Source of the DNA: Sediminibacillus massiliensis
GTDB lineage: Bacteria; Bacillota; Bacilli; Bacillales; Amphibacillaceae
NCBI RefSeq assembly: GCF_900156915.1
Contig: NZ_LT732535.1
Span: 3,227,097-3,291,096, forward strand
Direction: 5' to 3'
DNA length: 64,000 bases
Part shown: in pieces, positions 8,971 through 17,582 of the stretch
How the letters are laid out: each line of letters begins with the position of its first letter
Position numbering within the stretch: position 1 is the stretch's first letter
Notes under the pieces: model-generated
Database searches by the model: none
Seen by the model: the letters and a program-made list of their open reading frames with translations, nothing else
Told to the model about the DNA's origin: nothing
Translations under genes and position numbers: made by a program

Positions 8971-9294
8971 ATGGGATGTCCTGAAGATTTACGAGAGCGA
9001 ATATTAGAACAACTAAAATCGATTTTGAATGAACAACTTGGTAAGGAAAAAGCGCGTATTTACTTATTTGGTTCTTGGGCCCGACAGGAAGAAAAAAATA
9101 GTTCGGATATCGACATCGCTATCGAATCTCACTCCCCGATCTCTCCTTTTAAATGGAATAAACTGATCGAGCAAATAGAAGAGTCTACCATTCCTTACAA
9201 GGTAGATGTGGTGGATTTACATGAGGCCAAAGAATCTCTAGTCCAACAAGTGAAAAAGGAGGGGATCTTATGGAAAGATTACGTCAACGATTAG
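8971..9294 (+). CDS. mntA: MNT nucleotidyltransferase antitoxin
   Basis: 107 residues from ATG 8971, preceded by AGGTAGGG. The frame is open further upstream, but that part has no ribosome site and no family match. The core is the minimal nucleotidyltransferase signature GSWARQEEKNSSDIDIAI (GSx10DxD type), with a third carboxylate in KVDVVDL. In MntA/HepT modules this enzyme modifies the HEPN toxin with AMP and silences it. The gene overlaps the HEPN gene by 25 bases, in the order antitoxin then toxin. The lowercase symbol reflects the family rather than a verified orthologue. Confidence 0.85.
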   Translation: MGCPEDLRERILEQLKSILNEQLGKEKARIYLFGSWARQEEKNSSDIDIAIESHSPISPFKWNKLIEQIEESTIPYKVDVVDLHEAKESLVQQVKKEGILWKDYVND

Positions 9295-9659
9295 AAGCAG
9301 CAGAAAAAGCGTTGGCTGCCTTTGAAAAGCTAGCTAACCTTAAAAACCCGAACGATGTGGAACGAGATGCAGCGATTCAACGATTTGAATTCACTTTTGA
9401 GGCTAGTTGGAAAGCGGCGAAGCAATATTTGTATGAAGTAGAAGGGGTGGATGCCGGCTCTCCGAAGAGCGTCATTCGCAGTTGCAGGGAGGTCCACTTG
9501 TTAGAGGATGAAGAAGCCGTTCTGGCTTTGGAGATGGTAAATGATCGTAATTTAACCGTCCATACCTATAATGAAGAAGTAGCAGTTAAAATCCACAAAA
9601 ATCTTCCCCTATATAATAACCTTCTCTATCAATGGGTGGGACGGATGAACGGTAAATAA
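9270..9659 (+). CDS. hepT: HEPN-domain RNase toxin (HepT-like)
   Basis: 129 residues from ATG 9270 with an AAGGAGG site inside the mntA 3' end, so translation is probably coupled. The all-helical protein belongs to the nucleotidyltransferase substrate-binding (HI0074-like) HEPN group. Recognisable parts are RFEFTFEASWKAAKQYL, and the catalytic R-x4-H motif in RNLTVHTYNEE at about residues 92-97, with the Tyr that follows being the AMP-acceptor position in this family. An intact RxxxxH motif suggests an active ribonuclease. The pair stands alone beside a helicase remnant. Confidence 0.85.
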   Translation: MERLRQRLEAAEKALAAFEKLANLKNPNDVERDAAIQRFEFTFEASWKAAKQYLYEVEGVDAGSPKSVIRSCREVHLLEDEEAVLALEMVNDRNLTVHTYNEEVAVKIHKNLPLYNNLLYQWVGRMNGK

Positions 9660-9676
9660 TCGTTTACTAAATCTAC

Positions 9677-9714
9677 AAGCCTCTCAAGAGTTCATAAACT
9701 TTTGAGAGGGGCTT
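9677..9714 (+). terminator. Terminator after the MNT/HEPN operon
   Basis: AAGCCTCTCAAGAGT pairs with ACTTTTGAGAGGGGCTT (one bulged G). It ends 55 bases past hepT. It is nearly the same hairpin as 7913-7956. Confidence 0.75.
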
Positions 9715-10011
9715 TATATAAATAGATCAAAAAGGGATGTTCTTAGAATGATTAATAATTTGAGTGGTTTTTATGAAAGAAGAACGAGGGGCTTGCTTTT
9801 TTATTAGGCATCAGCTATGTAGGATTGAAAGTATCTATTACCTTCGAGACAATTACTTTCTCTACCCAAAAGGGATGAAATCCTTCCTCATGTCTCGCCG
9901 TTAGGCTTGCCTATCATCTCTATTTCCTCTTGGGTTAATTGGTTTGCGTTCGTAATACTCATTTGACTGGTAGTATCCCTTGGATAGGACAGTTAACAAC
10001 GCTAATATTCG
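9715..10011. other. Gene-free stretch
   Basis: A minus-strand 24-codon frame near 9889-9963 has no ribosome site. Nothing else is recognisable. Confidence 0.4.
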
Positions 10012-10047
10012 CCACAAAAAAGACAACCGCAACAACCTGCGATTGTC
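10012..10047 (-). terminator. Terminator of the 40-residue gene
   Basis: On the minus strand GACAATCGC pairs with GCGGTTGTC and is followed by TTTTTT. The hairpin begins immediately after the stop codon. Confidence 0.8.
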
Positions 10048-10170
10048 TCACTTCGATTTGTTTTTTCTCTTTTCAATTTCTTTTTTTACCGTCGGTACTC
10101 CTTTTTCTTTAACTCCTTTTTTCACTTTGGGATTGTTCAGCAGCTTTGTAACTTTCGTCAAAATTGACAT
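10048..10170 (-). CDS. Small basic protein, 40 residues
   Basis: The minus-strand frame runs from ATG 10170 to TGA 10048 and has a near-perfect TAGGAGG ribosome site 7 bases upstream. A terminator hairpin begins directly at the stop, so this is a compact complete gene. The product begins MSILTKVTKLLNNPKVKKG and is very Lys-rich (14 of 40), predicted helical, with no Cys and no signal peptide. The family is not recognised. Small basic proteins of this kind in bacilli can bind nucleic acid or be packaged in spores, but nothing here decides the role. Confidence 0.7.
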   Translation of the reverse strand: MSILTKVTKLLNNPKVKKGVKEKGVPTVKKEIEKRKNKSK

Positions 10171-10608
10171 GATTCGTACCTCCTATTTACCATCTGAAAA
10201 CAAACATAGCTCCTTCATTATTTATTATAACTATTACCTGTCTGTTATAAATTAAACTTAATAAACAGTACAGGTACATTGGTTTGTTAACTAAGTTTAA
10301 CCCAATAAATTCTCCCTGCCGCCAGTTTTTTCTTCTCTTTTTTTCGCTTCTTTTCACTCCATAGAAAGTCACACTTGAATAACTTTTTGGTTATCCAGGG
10401 ATACATTATATTCTCCGCGTTTTGGAGTAAAAAGGTAAAAACGAGGTCGATCGATTCCCATATGAGCATCCTAAAAATCATTTTTGTCAACTCAACGCTT
10501 CAACGTTTACAGGACAAAATTCCAGGGGAATCGATACAGGGATAAGGAAGCGACTCTAATTGTTTCCGAGCATTTCCGTTATTCAGTAGTAGTTCGGGAG
10601 GTTTTTTA
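10171..10608. other. Gene-free stretch
   Basis: AT-rich, with only shadow-length frames. It probably holds the promoters of the small minus-strand gene and of the hydrolase, but no element is clear enough to place. Confidence 0.4.
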
Positions 10609-11529
10609 ATGGATGATGGCAGTTCTTCTCAGGAGGGAGAGGCGATCAACAAGAGTGCTAGATTTTCAGAAACAAATAATTACTATGGCATTCACCTAAA
10701 GGAATATGTAGAAATTAATAAGCAGACGCAAGGGATGATAATAAAAGGAAATAATATAAATAATCCACTGCTTTTGTTTCTCCATGGGGGGCCGGGTATT
10801 CCAAATTATCCAACATTCAGACAGACAAGCAAAAACTTGGAAGAACACTTTACGGTTTGTTACTGGGATCAGCGGGGCACTGGTATGTCTTTTGGTAAAG
10901 AGAGCAAAGGGTTTAAATCTGTGGAGCAACTTGTTGAAGATACGATGGAATTAACCAAACATCTAAGTGAGAAGTACGGGAAAAGCAAAATTTATCTTTT
11001 AGCTCACTCCTGGGGAACAATTATTGGAGCTAGAGCAGCTGCGGAATTACCCGACCTTTATCATGCCTATCTAGGAATTGGCCAGCTTGGTGTGCCGGCA
11101 AAAGTAATGGGTTCTAAAAAAGGCGGGTACCTGCAAATTTTAAGGAAGATAATACGATCACGAAATAACTTGTTGGAAAGAAGATACTCCTACTTACAAC
11201 TGACACTCGATATTCTTCATTATCCTGATCTTACTGCTAAAGAAAAATTTAATATTTTATTAGGGATCCTCACTTCTTACCCGGTGCTAATTCGGGAGGT
11301 TGTTACTGGTAACCTTCGCTTGCTGCCCTTTCATTTCGATATACCTGTTCACTTTTTTATCGGGAATAAGGACTTCCCGATGACGGCAACGCTTGGGGGA
11401 GAATATATAGATATGATCCAAGCACCTGAAAAGGGTCTGTACTTTTTCAATGAATCTGCCCACTATCCATTCTTAGAGGAGGCGGACCAATTTGTAAGAA
11501 TAATTAAAGAGGAGGTTTTGTATAAGTAA
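10609..11529 (+). CDS. Alpha/beta hydrolase, proline-iminopeptidase-like
   Basis: 306 residues from ATG 10609 after a GGGAGG site. The fold markers are clear: oxyanion-hole LHGGPG at about 61-66, then CYWDQRGTG, the nucleophile elbow AHSWGT at about 132-137 (Ser catalytic), an acid in IGNKDFP and the catalytic His in NESAHYPFLEE near the C-terminus. HGGPG with DQRG is characteristic of the S33 prolyl-aminopeptidase branch, but many such proteins have other substrates. No signal peptide, so cytoplasmic. It stands alone, with no operon partner. Confidence 0.8.
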   Translation: MDDGSSSQEGEAINKSARFSETNNYYGIHLKEYVEINKQTQGMIIKGNNINNPLLLFLHGGPGIPNYPTFRQTSKNLEEHFTVCYWDQRGTGMSFGKESKGFKSVEQLVEDTMELTKHLSEKYGKSKIYLLAHSWGTIIGARAAAELPDLYHAYLGIGQLGVPAKVMGSKKGGYLQILRKIIRSRNNLLERRYSYLQLTLDILHYPDLTAKEKFNILLGILTSYPVLIREVVTGNLRLLPFHFDIPVHFFIGNKDFPMTATLGGEYIDMIQAPEKGLYFFNESAHYPFLEEADQFVRIIKEEVLYK

Positions 11530-11714
11530 GAGGTAATCCAGTGCTTTATGTTGTGGTTGATTAGTTGGTTTTAAATGCATCTAGACCTATTGCTCCTCTA
11601 GCTAAAAAAGTATCACACAATATTGAAAAAGTACGAAGTCTTAATCTTCCATTCACTGGTGATCAGCAAGATTTCTATTGTTATTGATATTTTGGGTTAT
11701 AAAGAAAAAAGTTG

Positions 11715-11744
11715 TTGACTATAAAAATAAAATTATGATAAAAT
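11715..11744 (+). promoter_or_regulatory. Sigma-A-like promoter for the CarD gene
   Basis: TTGACT at 11715-11720, an 18-base spacer, then TAAAAT at 11739-11744, about 70 bases before the TTG start. Confidence 0.55.
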
Positions 11745-11812
11745 AATAAATTTGATTAATAACTGCATGTGTGTTAACCTTAAGAAGGTTACCATATATG
11801 GAGGTGGATTAT

Positions 11813-12274
11813 TTGTTTCAAGTTGGCGACAATATTGTTTATCCAATGCAAGGAGCAGGTATAATTAAAGCCATAGAAGAAAAGGAAATCGCAGGAGAAA
11901 AGCAACAGTATTATGTCATAGAGATGTTGATCAGTAATATGCAAATCATGATTCCTACGGGTAAAATATTGAGTTCAAATATACGCCCAGTTACCGATTT
12001 AATTGCATTGAAACACGTCATCCACATTTTTCAGCATGGAGAATCAGATAGATTAATTCCGTGGAAACAAAGGTATAAAGTGAATACGGACAAAATAAAA
12101 TCTGGAAGTATACAAGAAGGTGCTGAAGTTGTACGAGATTTATTGCGTATAAAGAAAGAGAAGGCACTTAATTCAAGCGAAAAAAAAATGTTGGCTAATG
12201 CACATGAATTTTTGATCAGTGAACTGAGATTGGTTAAAGGGATTACAGAAAATCAATTAAATAGTTTCTGTTAA
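11813..12274 (+). CDS. CarD/CdnL-type transcription regulator
   Basis: 153 residues. TTG 11813 is chosen because GGAGGTGG lies 6 bases upstream and the resulting start (MFQVGDNIVYPMQGAGII) is the usual start of the family; frames extending upstream lack a ribosome site. The N-terminal CarD/TRCF RNA-polymerase-interaction domain (about 1-65) contains VGDNIVYPMQGAG and YYVIEML. The C-terminal helical domain contains IPWKQRYKVNTDKIKSG and a typical RDLLRIKKEKALNSSEKKML stretch. Family members bind the RNA polymerase beta subunit and affect promoter opening, notably at rRNA promoters. It resembles B. subtilis YdeB. It is monocistronic. Confidence 0.85.
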   Translation: MFQVGDNIVYPMQGAGIIKAIEEKEIAGEKQQYYVIEMLISNMQIMIPTGKILSSNIRPVTDLIALKHVIHIFQHGESDRLIPWKQRYKVNTDKIKSGSIQEGAEVVRDLLRIKKEKALNSSEKKMLANAHEFLISELRLVKGITENQLNSFC

Positions 12275-12892
12275 GGTTAATCATAAATAATCATTTCTTC
12301 TTCAACTCTTTTAGAGTACTTACCTCTATTGTCATTACTACAATCTATTCCATTATTATTATTTAAAATTTCTTTTTACGAACGATTGATGTTTCCATCA
12401 AAAAACTCGATAAATTAGTCACTTGGTTTTTGCAATCCTGAATCACACTGGCACGGACAAGGAGCCGTAAGGATGAAAGAGAGGCAGGGCTTTCATTGTT
12501 TTAGGTACACAATACAAAGTTATTACTTTTACTGAGAAAGTGAATAGTAATTGATTATCTGCTTTATATGAAAAAGGATAAGCGAATGGGTAACATATAT
12601 GGTCCATTACAAAAATGGTTTCCAAATCAGGAAACCATTTTTAATTTCACTTACATAACAATAGTAAAATAAGCAGTAAGAAAGAGCGCCGGTATGGAAA
12701 TAGCTAAAAATTCCGATTACTTTTGATCAATAAGATTGAATAAATCGATTGCTTTATAGAGGAGCCAGCTATTAATTTAAGTGAAAGACACAAACATGGA
12801 AATCATTGCCTCTTTTTTTCCTGAATTAGTTATGGGAACATGTACTTATATCAAGTTAAGCAATTTTTCTAAGAAAATTAATGAACTGATAT
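12275..12892. other. Gene-free stretch of about 620 bases
   Basis: No plausible gene. It contains a terminator at 12611-12643 some 340 bases downstream of the CarD gene, and ends at a possible sigma-B promoter. Confidence 0.5.
12611..12643 (+). terminator. Hairpin terminator
   Basis: AAAAATGGTTTCC pairs perfectly with GGAAACCATTTTT around a 6-base loop. No annotated gene ends close upstream, so it may end a long 3' UTR or an unrecognised transcript. Confidence 0.75.
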
Positions 12893-12918
12893 GTTTGGGC
12901 TGCTATAAAAAAGGGTAA
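12893..12918 (+). promoter_or_regulatory. Possible sigma-B promoter for the RsbR-like gene
   Basis: GTTTGG at 12893-12898, a 14-base spacer, then GGGTAA at 12913-12918. This is close to the sigma-B pattern GTTTaa-(13-15)-GGGTAt, and 100 bases upstream of the start. Confidence 0.45.
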
Positions 12919-13017
12919 TAATGTTTTAGTCTTTGTATGAGTTTATTTAGCTATGATCCAACTTAGATACCAAAATATATTACAGTTCTTTCAGTAATGC
13001 TTAAAAGGAGAATAAAA

Positions 13018-13863
13018 ATGGATATTGTTTTCGAACCTTCATTTACATTAAAAGAATTTTTCGAAGCGAATAAGGAAATTTTTGAATCTACTTTGTTGTC
13101 TGAAGCAGTAAATGTGAAAGATAAAATCGAAGAAATATTGAGAATTGGTAATATAGATCTGGTTAATAATGCACACCAATTAACTTCCTATATTATTAAT
13201 CATGAAGATAATGACCTGAAACTATTTGCGAAAAAAGAAGGAATAGCCTGGGCGACACATTCCATCGAACTAACCTTTAAGCTGGAATGGGTACAAGCTA
13301 TTCGTAGAACGTTATGGATCTTTATACACAAATATTATGAACTAATAAACAAATATAAAATAGATGATTTTTTTCGACTGGAACAAGAGATAAATAATAG
13401 AGTAGACATGTTTTTGAATACATTTTTTATCGATTACTCTACATATAAGGATTCTTTAATCAGCGCACAAAAAGAATTAGTCGAAAACCTCTCCGTTCCA
13501 ATTATCCCAATCAACGATACGATTAGCGTGCTTCCGTTAATTGGAGCAATTGATGAGAATCGTATTCAAATTCTTCAGGAGAAAGTCTTGACAGAGGTAT
13601 CAAATTTGCGTATTCATACGTTAATTATGGATTTATCTGGTGTTGCTAGTATGGACAGAGAAGTTACCGCTCAACTTTTAAAACTTATTGATGGGATTTC
13701 CATGATGGGATGTTCTACTGTCATAACAGGATTGCGTAGGGATATTGCAAAAGAAATGATGGAATCTGGAATTAGATTCGATAAAGACACTAAGAAGTTG
13801 GGAACCTTGCAACAAGCACTAGATCAATACCTATTACACAACAAACCATCTGCCTTTGAGTAA
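13018..13863 (+). CDS. RsbR-family stressosome protein
   Basis: 281 residues from ATG 13018 with AAAGGAG upstream. Residues 1-155 are helical and divergent, as in the non-haem globin sensor domain of RsbR proteins. Residues about 165-275 are a STAS domain: the linker SVPIIPINDTISVLPLIGAI, then LIMDLSGVASMD and STVITGLRRDIAKEM. RsbR paralogues form the stressosome core with RsbS, are phosphorylated by RsbT, and gate sigma-B activation. The DLSGV serine lies at the family's phosphorylation region. No rsbS, rsbT or sigB is nearby, so this is a distal paralogue. The possible sigma-B promoter upstream would give feedback. Confidence 0.9.
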   Translation: MDIVFEPSFTLKEFFEANKEIFESTLLSEAVNVKDKIEEILRIGNIDLVNNAHQLTSYIINHEDNDLKLFAKKEGIAWATHSIELTFKLEWVQAIRRTLWIFIHKYYELINKYKIDDFFRLEQEINNRVDMFLNTFFIDYSTYKDSLISAQKELVENLSVPIIPINDTISVLPLIGAIDENRIQILQEKVLTEVSNLRIHTLIMDLSGVASMDREVTAQLLKLIDGISMMGCSTVITGLRRDIAKEMMESGIRFDKDTKKLGTLQQALDQYLLHNKPSAFE

Positions 13864-13943
13864 AGATATATGGAATCGACTGATCCTTTTTCTCAACTTT
13901 TATGATCTGACAAGAATGAACTAATTAAAAAATATAATTTGAG

Positions 13944-13983
13944 AAAAAAACCCCTTTTGGTTGCGATAACCAAAGGGGTTTTT
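13944..13983. terminator. Bidirectional terminator
   Basis: AAAAACCCCTTTTGGTT pairs with AACCAAAGGGGTTTTT around a 5-base loop. It serves the RsbR-like gene and the convergent SDR gene. Confidence 0.9.
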
Positions 13984-13997
13984 GCAAGAACAACTTT

Positions 13998-14813
13998 CTA
14001 CTTAATAAGCCGGAGCTTATGAAAGTCAGGATCGATGCCTTGATCAATTGTATTCTTTAAGTTCTCTAAGTCATCATACACGGATACGACTCTGCCCCTG
14101 AAGTCATCCAGCTCCCCCGCTGCCATGTAATAGGCCCACTGTGGAGCCTGGTGAGGGGGTACATCAACATTTTTCTCAAATAAACTTTCTATTTCATTTA
14201 AGTAGCGTTGTCCGACAGTTGTCTCTCTCTGATAACGAGTCATATCGGTATCATTTAACCCTGGATCTAATGCAAATACCTTTACAGAAGTATCCTCTAA
14301 TTCTTCCGATAAGTTTTCTGTCAGTCTTGCCACACCGGTTTTAGAGGTGCCATAGCCGTTGCCGTATTTGAAAGAATCAACGGTGCCGCCGCCTGCAATG
14401 TTGATAATAGTGCCATAACCTTGGTTGATCATAACTGGTACTATCGCTTGGATACAGTGGAATGTACCGAATAAGTTAGTGGTTACATCACTGATCCAAT
14501 CTTCCTGTTTTACTTCCCAGGTGGGACCAATCGCTTTAAATGCGCCGGCATTATTAATCCAGACATCAATTCGTCCATAATGAGTCATTACATTGTCCAC
14601 CACTTGTCCAACCTCGGTTGGCCGTGTCACATCCATCGCTTGCATGGAATGGTTGGTTGAATAGTTTTCAAGTTCTGCTCCTACTGCTTTTAATTTTTCA
14701 GCATCCCTGCCTGTACCAATTACGGTATATCCCTTTTCTGCAAAAAATAAGGCGGTATTACGCCCGATTCCCCGCGTTGCACCTGTCACTACAACTACTT
14801 TATTATTCCCCAT
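13998..14813 (-). CDS. Short-chain dehydrogenase/reductase
   Basis: 271 residues from ATG 14813 after TTGAGGAGG. Classical SDR features in order: the cofactor motif TGATRGIG at about 10-17, NNAGAFK near 87, a catalytic Ser region at NIAGGGTVDSF, and the active pair Y-x3-K in GYGTSKTG near 157. There are no arginine or acidic residues clear enough to choose NADPH or NADH with certainty, although GTGRDAEK after strand 2 favours NADPH. The substrate cannot be told. It lies 135 bases downstream of an HxlR regulator on the same strand, which probably controls it. Confidence 0.85.
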   Translation of the reverse strand: MGNNKVVVVTGATRGIGRNTALFFAEKGYTVIGTGRDAEKLKAVGAELENYSTNHSMQAMDVTRPTEVGQVVDNVMTHYGRIDVWINNAGAFKAIGPTWEVKQEDWISDVTTNLFGTFHCIQAIVPVMINQGYGTIINIAGGGTVDSFKYGNGYGTSKTGVARLTENLSEELEDTSVKVFALDPGLNDTDMTRYQRETTVGQRYLNEIESLFEKNVDVPPHQAPQWAYYMAAGELDDFRGRVVSVYDDLENLKNTIDQGIDPDFHKLRLIK

Positions 14814-14948
14814 TCCATTTCCTCCTCAAGTTTTAAAAAAAATATTAGCTCAAAAACATAGATGCAAATTAGGCCCCTAACATAATTATTTTGACGACAT
14901 TTATTGTTTTAATTATTGTATGCGGTTACATAATCGGATTTAACGCAT

Positions 14949-15254
14949 TTATGTCCACTGCGCTCCCCATAACTTCATTTCTTTAATAATCTTATGGAAG
15001 GCATGTCCTTTTTCAGTCAATGAATATTCGACCGTTACAGGTACTGTCGGATAGGCTTTTCTGATAACGATTTCATTTTCTTCCAAGTGACGCAACGTAT
15101 CTGTTAACGCTTTTGGGCTGATGTTCTGAATCGCTTTTTTTAATTCCCCAAATCGTTTCGTTCCTTCAAATAATTCCCGTAATACGAGAAATGACCATTT
15201 ACCACCGATAATATTAAGTGCTTTTTCAATTGAACATTCTACTACTTTTTCCAA
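14949..15254 (-). CDS. HxlR-family transcription regulator
   Basis: 101 residues from TTG 15254, with GAGAGGG upstream. A complete HxlR winged helix: a conserved N-terminal Cys (VECSIEKALNIIGGKW), the helix-turn-helix region RFGELKKAIQNISPKALTDT, and the wing YPTVPVTVEYSLTEKG. HxlR proteins often sense electrophiles or oxidants through this Cys and control nearby oxidoreductases, so the SDR downstream is a likely target. The intergenic region 15255-15512 is long and AT-rich and could hold divergent promoters. Confidence 0.9.
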   Translation of the reverse strand: MEKVVECSIEKALNIIGGKWSFLVLRELFEGTKRFGELKKAIQNISPKALTDTLRHLEENEIVIRKAYPTVPVTVEYSLTEKGHAFHKIIKEMKLWGAQWT

Positions 15255-15512
15255 TTGAATCCCTCTCCCACCCGTATGATAGTTACTATAATTTTGATAC
15301 TATGTAACCTATTTACTATTATATCAAAAAAAATTCAGTACTTTAAATGAATAGTTTTACTATTTATACTATTTAAACAAGACAGATAATTTATTGATGA
15401 ATCAGAGGTTCGTGGAGAACTTGGATTCCTATCAAGCAATAGTTAGAAGAGGACTCACCGGGAGTAACTGGGCCCAAATAGAATCGATTTGAAAGTAAAG
15501 GAGGAAAACACA

Positions 15513-16403
15513 ATGAAAAAGATTGGCTTTATCGGATTGGGTACGATGGGACTTCCAATGGCGGGACATTTATTGAAAAACGATTATGAAGTCATTGTGT
15601 ATAATCGCACGAGAAATAAAGCCGAATCCCTTCAGAAACAAGGAGCAGCCAACGCATCCTCACCTAAAGAAGCTGCCGAGAAAAGTGATGTGGTTTTCAC
15701 TATGCTGACTGCGGACCAGGCCGTTGAAGAAGTCATTTTAGGCGAAGAAGGCATAATCAAAGGGGCGCATGCTGGTTTGATTGTTGTCGACAGCAGTACG
15801 ATTTCGCCGAATACAAGTAAAAAAGTGGCGGATAACCTTTTAAACGAAGGCATCGAGATGCTGGATGCTCCTGTCACAGGCAGTGAACCTCAAGCTATTG
15901 AAGGCATACTAACGTTTATGGTTGGGGGAAAGAAAGAAATCTTTGAAAAATGCGAGCCTCTCTTTTACGCGATGGGAAAACAAGCTTATTATATGGGGGA
16001 AAACGGGGCAGGTTCTTATACAAAACTAGCGAATAATACGATGGGGGCTATTAACCTTTTATCCTTCTCAGAAGCCATAACGATGGCGACTAAATCAGGT
16101 GTGGACCCTGAGCTGTTTATAAAAGTTGTCAGCGGAGGCGGAGCTAGAAGCGGGATGATGGATAACAAAGGCCCGAAAGTATTAAACAGAGATTTTTCGC
16201 CTCATTTTATGACGGATCTTATCTATAAAGATTTAGGACTGGCAGCTGATGTTGCAAAAGACCTTGAACTGCCAACCCCGGTTTTGTCCTTGGTAAAAGA
16301 AATGTTCCAGATGGCGAGGGCTAAAGGGTTTGGGGCTGAAGACATGAGTGCCGTAATAAAATGTTATGAAGAATTGGCAGGGGTCGAAGTGAAAAAGAAA
16401 TAA
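15513..16403 (+). CDS. 3-hydroxyisobutyrate dehydrogenase-family oxidoreductase
   Basis: 296 residues from ATG 15513, preceded by AAAGGAGG; an upstream in-frame start lacks such a site. N-terminal Rossmann domain with GFIGLGTMGLPMAGHLL, then the family motif DAPVTGSEPQAIEGILTFMVGG around 120, and the catalytic Lys in YTKLANNTMGAINL near 170. The C-terminal all-helical half dimerises. The family includes HIBADH, tartronate semialdehyde reductase and GLYR-type succinic semialdehyde reductases. In this setting, first gene before two aldo/keto reductases and near a fucose block, it may reduce a small aldehyde from sugar breakdown. This is inference. Confidence 0.85.
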   Translation: MKKIGFIGLGTMGLPMAGHLLKNDYEVIVYNRTRNKAESLQKQGAANASSPKEAAEKSDVVFTMLTADQAVEEVILGEEGIIKGAHAGLIVVDSSTISPNTSKKVADNLLNEGIEMLDAPVTGSEPQAIEGILTFMVGGKKEIFEKCEPLFYAMGKQAYYMGENGAGSYTKLANNTMGAINLLSFSEAITMATKSGVDPELFIKVVSGGGARSGMMDNKGPKVLNRDFSPHFMTDLIYKDLGLAADVAKDLELPTPVLSLVKEMFQMARAKGFGAEDMSAVIKCYEELAGVEVKKK

Positions 16404-16527
16404 CCGATAAATGGTCTATTGAAATATTTACATCTGGTAATCTACATTCTCTCTCAGGCTCAAGTAGTTTTTCTATGGAATCTGTAATGGAGTTACAAAC
16501 CATAAATTCATGACAGGAGTGCTTGAA

Positions 16528-17502
16528 ATGAAATATCGTCGTTTAGGTAATAGCGGGTTGAAGGTTAGCGAAATAGGACTTGGCAGCTGGTTGACTTATG
16601 GAGAAACGGTAGGGAACCAAAACGCCATTGACTGTATTCATCAGGCTTATGAACTTGGCGTCAATTTTTTTGATACAGCAAATGCCTATAATAGGGGCGA
16701 GGCCGAAAAAGTGGTGGGTGAAGCCCTCAAGCCTTTTTCCAGGGAAAGTTATGTGTTGGCGACAAAAGTCTTTTTCCCGATGGGAGACGGCCCGAATGAC
16801 CGTGGACTTTCACGAAAGCACATCACAGAACAATGTGATGCCAGTTTAAAGCGGCTGGGTGTTGATTATCTTGATCTTTATCAATGTCATCGGTTCGATG
16901 AAGATACGCCGACCGAAGAAACATTACGTACATTGGATGATTTGGTTCAACAGGGTAAGATTTTGTATTACGGTGTCAGTGAATGGACGGCAGCACAGAT
17001 TACAGATGCAGTCCATATCACCAAAGAAAAAAACCTGCGTCCCCTCGTGTCAAATCAGCCGATATATAACATGCTTGTACGCTATATCGAAAAAGAAGTG
17101 TTGCCCATTTCGGAGAAAGAGGGAATCGGACAGGTTGTCTTTTCGCCGTTGGCACAAGGGATCCTTACAGGTAAATATAAACCAGGCCAAGAGATTCCTA
17201 CCAATACCCGCGCAGCAAATGAAAACATCAATCGTTGGATCAAGAGCTATTTGAATGATGATGTCCTAGAACGTGTCGCCCGCTTGGAAGGCATCGCGGG
17301 TGATTTAAATATTAAATTGTCCCAACTAGCTGTTGCATGGATTTTGAGGCAGCCTGGTGTCAGCTCTGCAATTGTCGGAGCAAGCCGTCCGGAACAGGTC
17401 ACTGAAAATGTAAAAGCCTCTGAAGTGGAACTTTCTGATGATGTATTAACAGAAATCGAATCTATATTGAAAGAAATTGACGGGTTCGTACCTATTTGGT
17501 AA
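16528..17502 (+). CDS. Aldo/keto reductase (Kv-beta/YhdN-like), copy 1
   Basis: 324 residues. ATG 16528 is chosen because GACAGGAGTG precedes it and the protein then starts MKYRRLGNSGLKVSEIGLG, as is usual. AKR tetrad: Asp and Tyr in FFDTANAYNRGEAE, Lys in LATKVFFP, His in YQCHRFDED. The loop KVFFPMGDGPNDRGLSRKHI is shared almost exactly with the next gene ([20 protein letters not shown]), so the two are paralogues. NADPH-dependent reduction or oxidation of a carbonyl/sugar is expected. Same strand as the HIBADH-like gene, with 124 bases between, so probably one operon. Confidence 0.85.
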   Translation: MKYRRLGNSGLKVSEIGLGSWLTYGETVGNQNAIDCIHQAYELGVNFFDTANAYNRGEAEKVVGEALKPFSRESYVLATKVFFPMGDGPNDRGLSRKHITEQCDASLKRLGVDYLDLYQCHRFDEDTPTEETLRTLDDLVQQGKILYYGVSEWTAAQITDAVHITKEKNLRPLVSNQPIYNMLVRYIEKEVLPISEKEGIGQVVFSPLAQGILTGKYKPGQEIPTNTRAANENINRWIKSYLNDDVLERVARLEGIAGDLNIKLSQLAVAWILRQPGVSSAIVGASRPEQVTENVKASEVELSDDVLTEIESILKEIDGFVPIW

Positions 17503-17582
17503 AAGCGGAATCGAACTGGCATCACTGCAGTTTGCCATTAGTTCCGAATTGAGTGATATATCTTAGGAGGAGTGTGAAATCG

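Noticed and set aside
9889-9963. 24-codon minus-strand frame
   Set aside because: No ribosome site and no conserved motif; likely chance or remnant.
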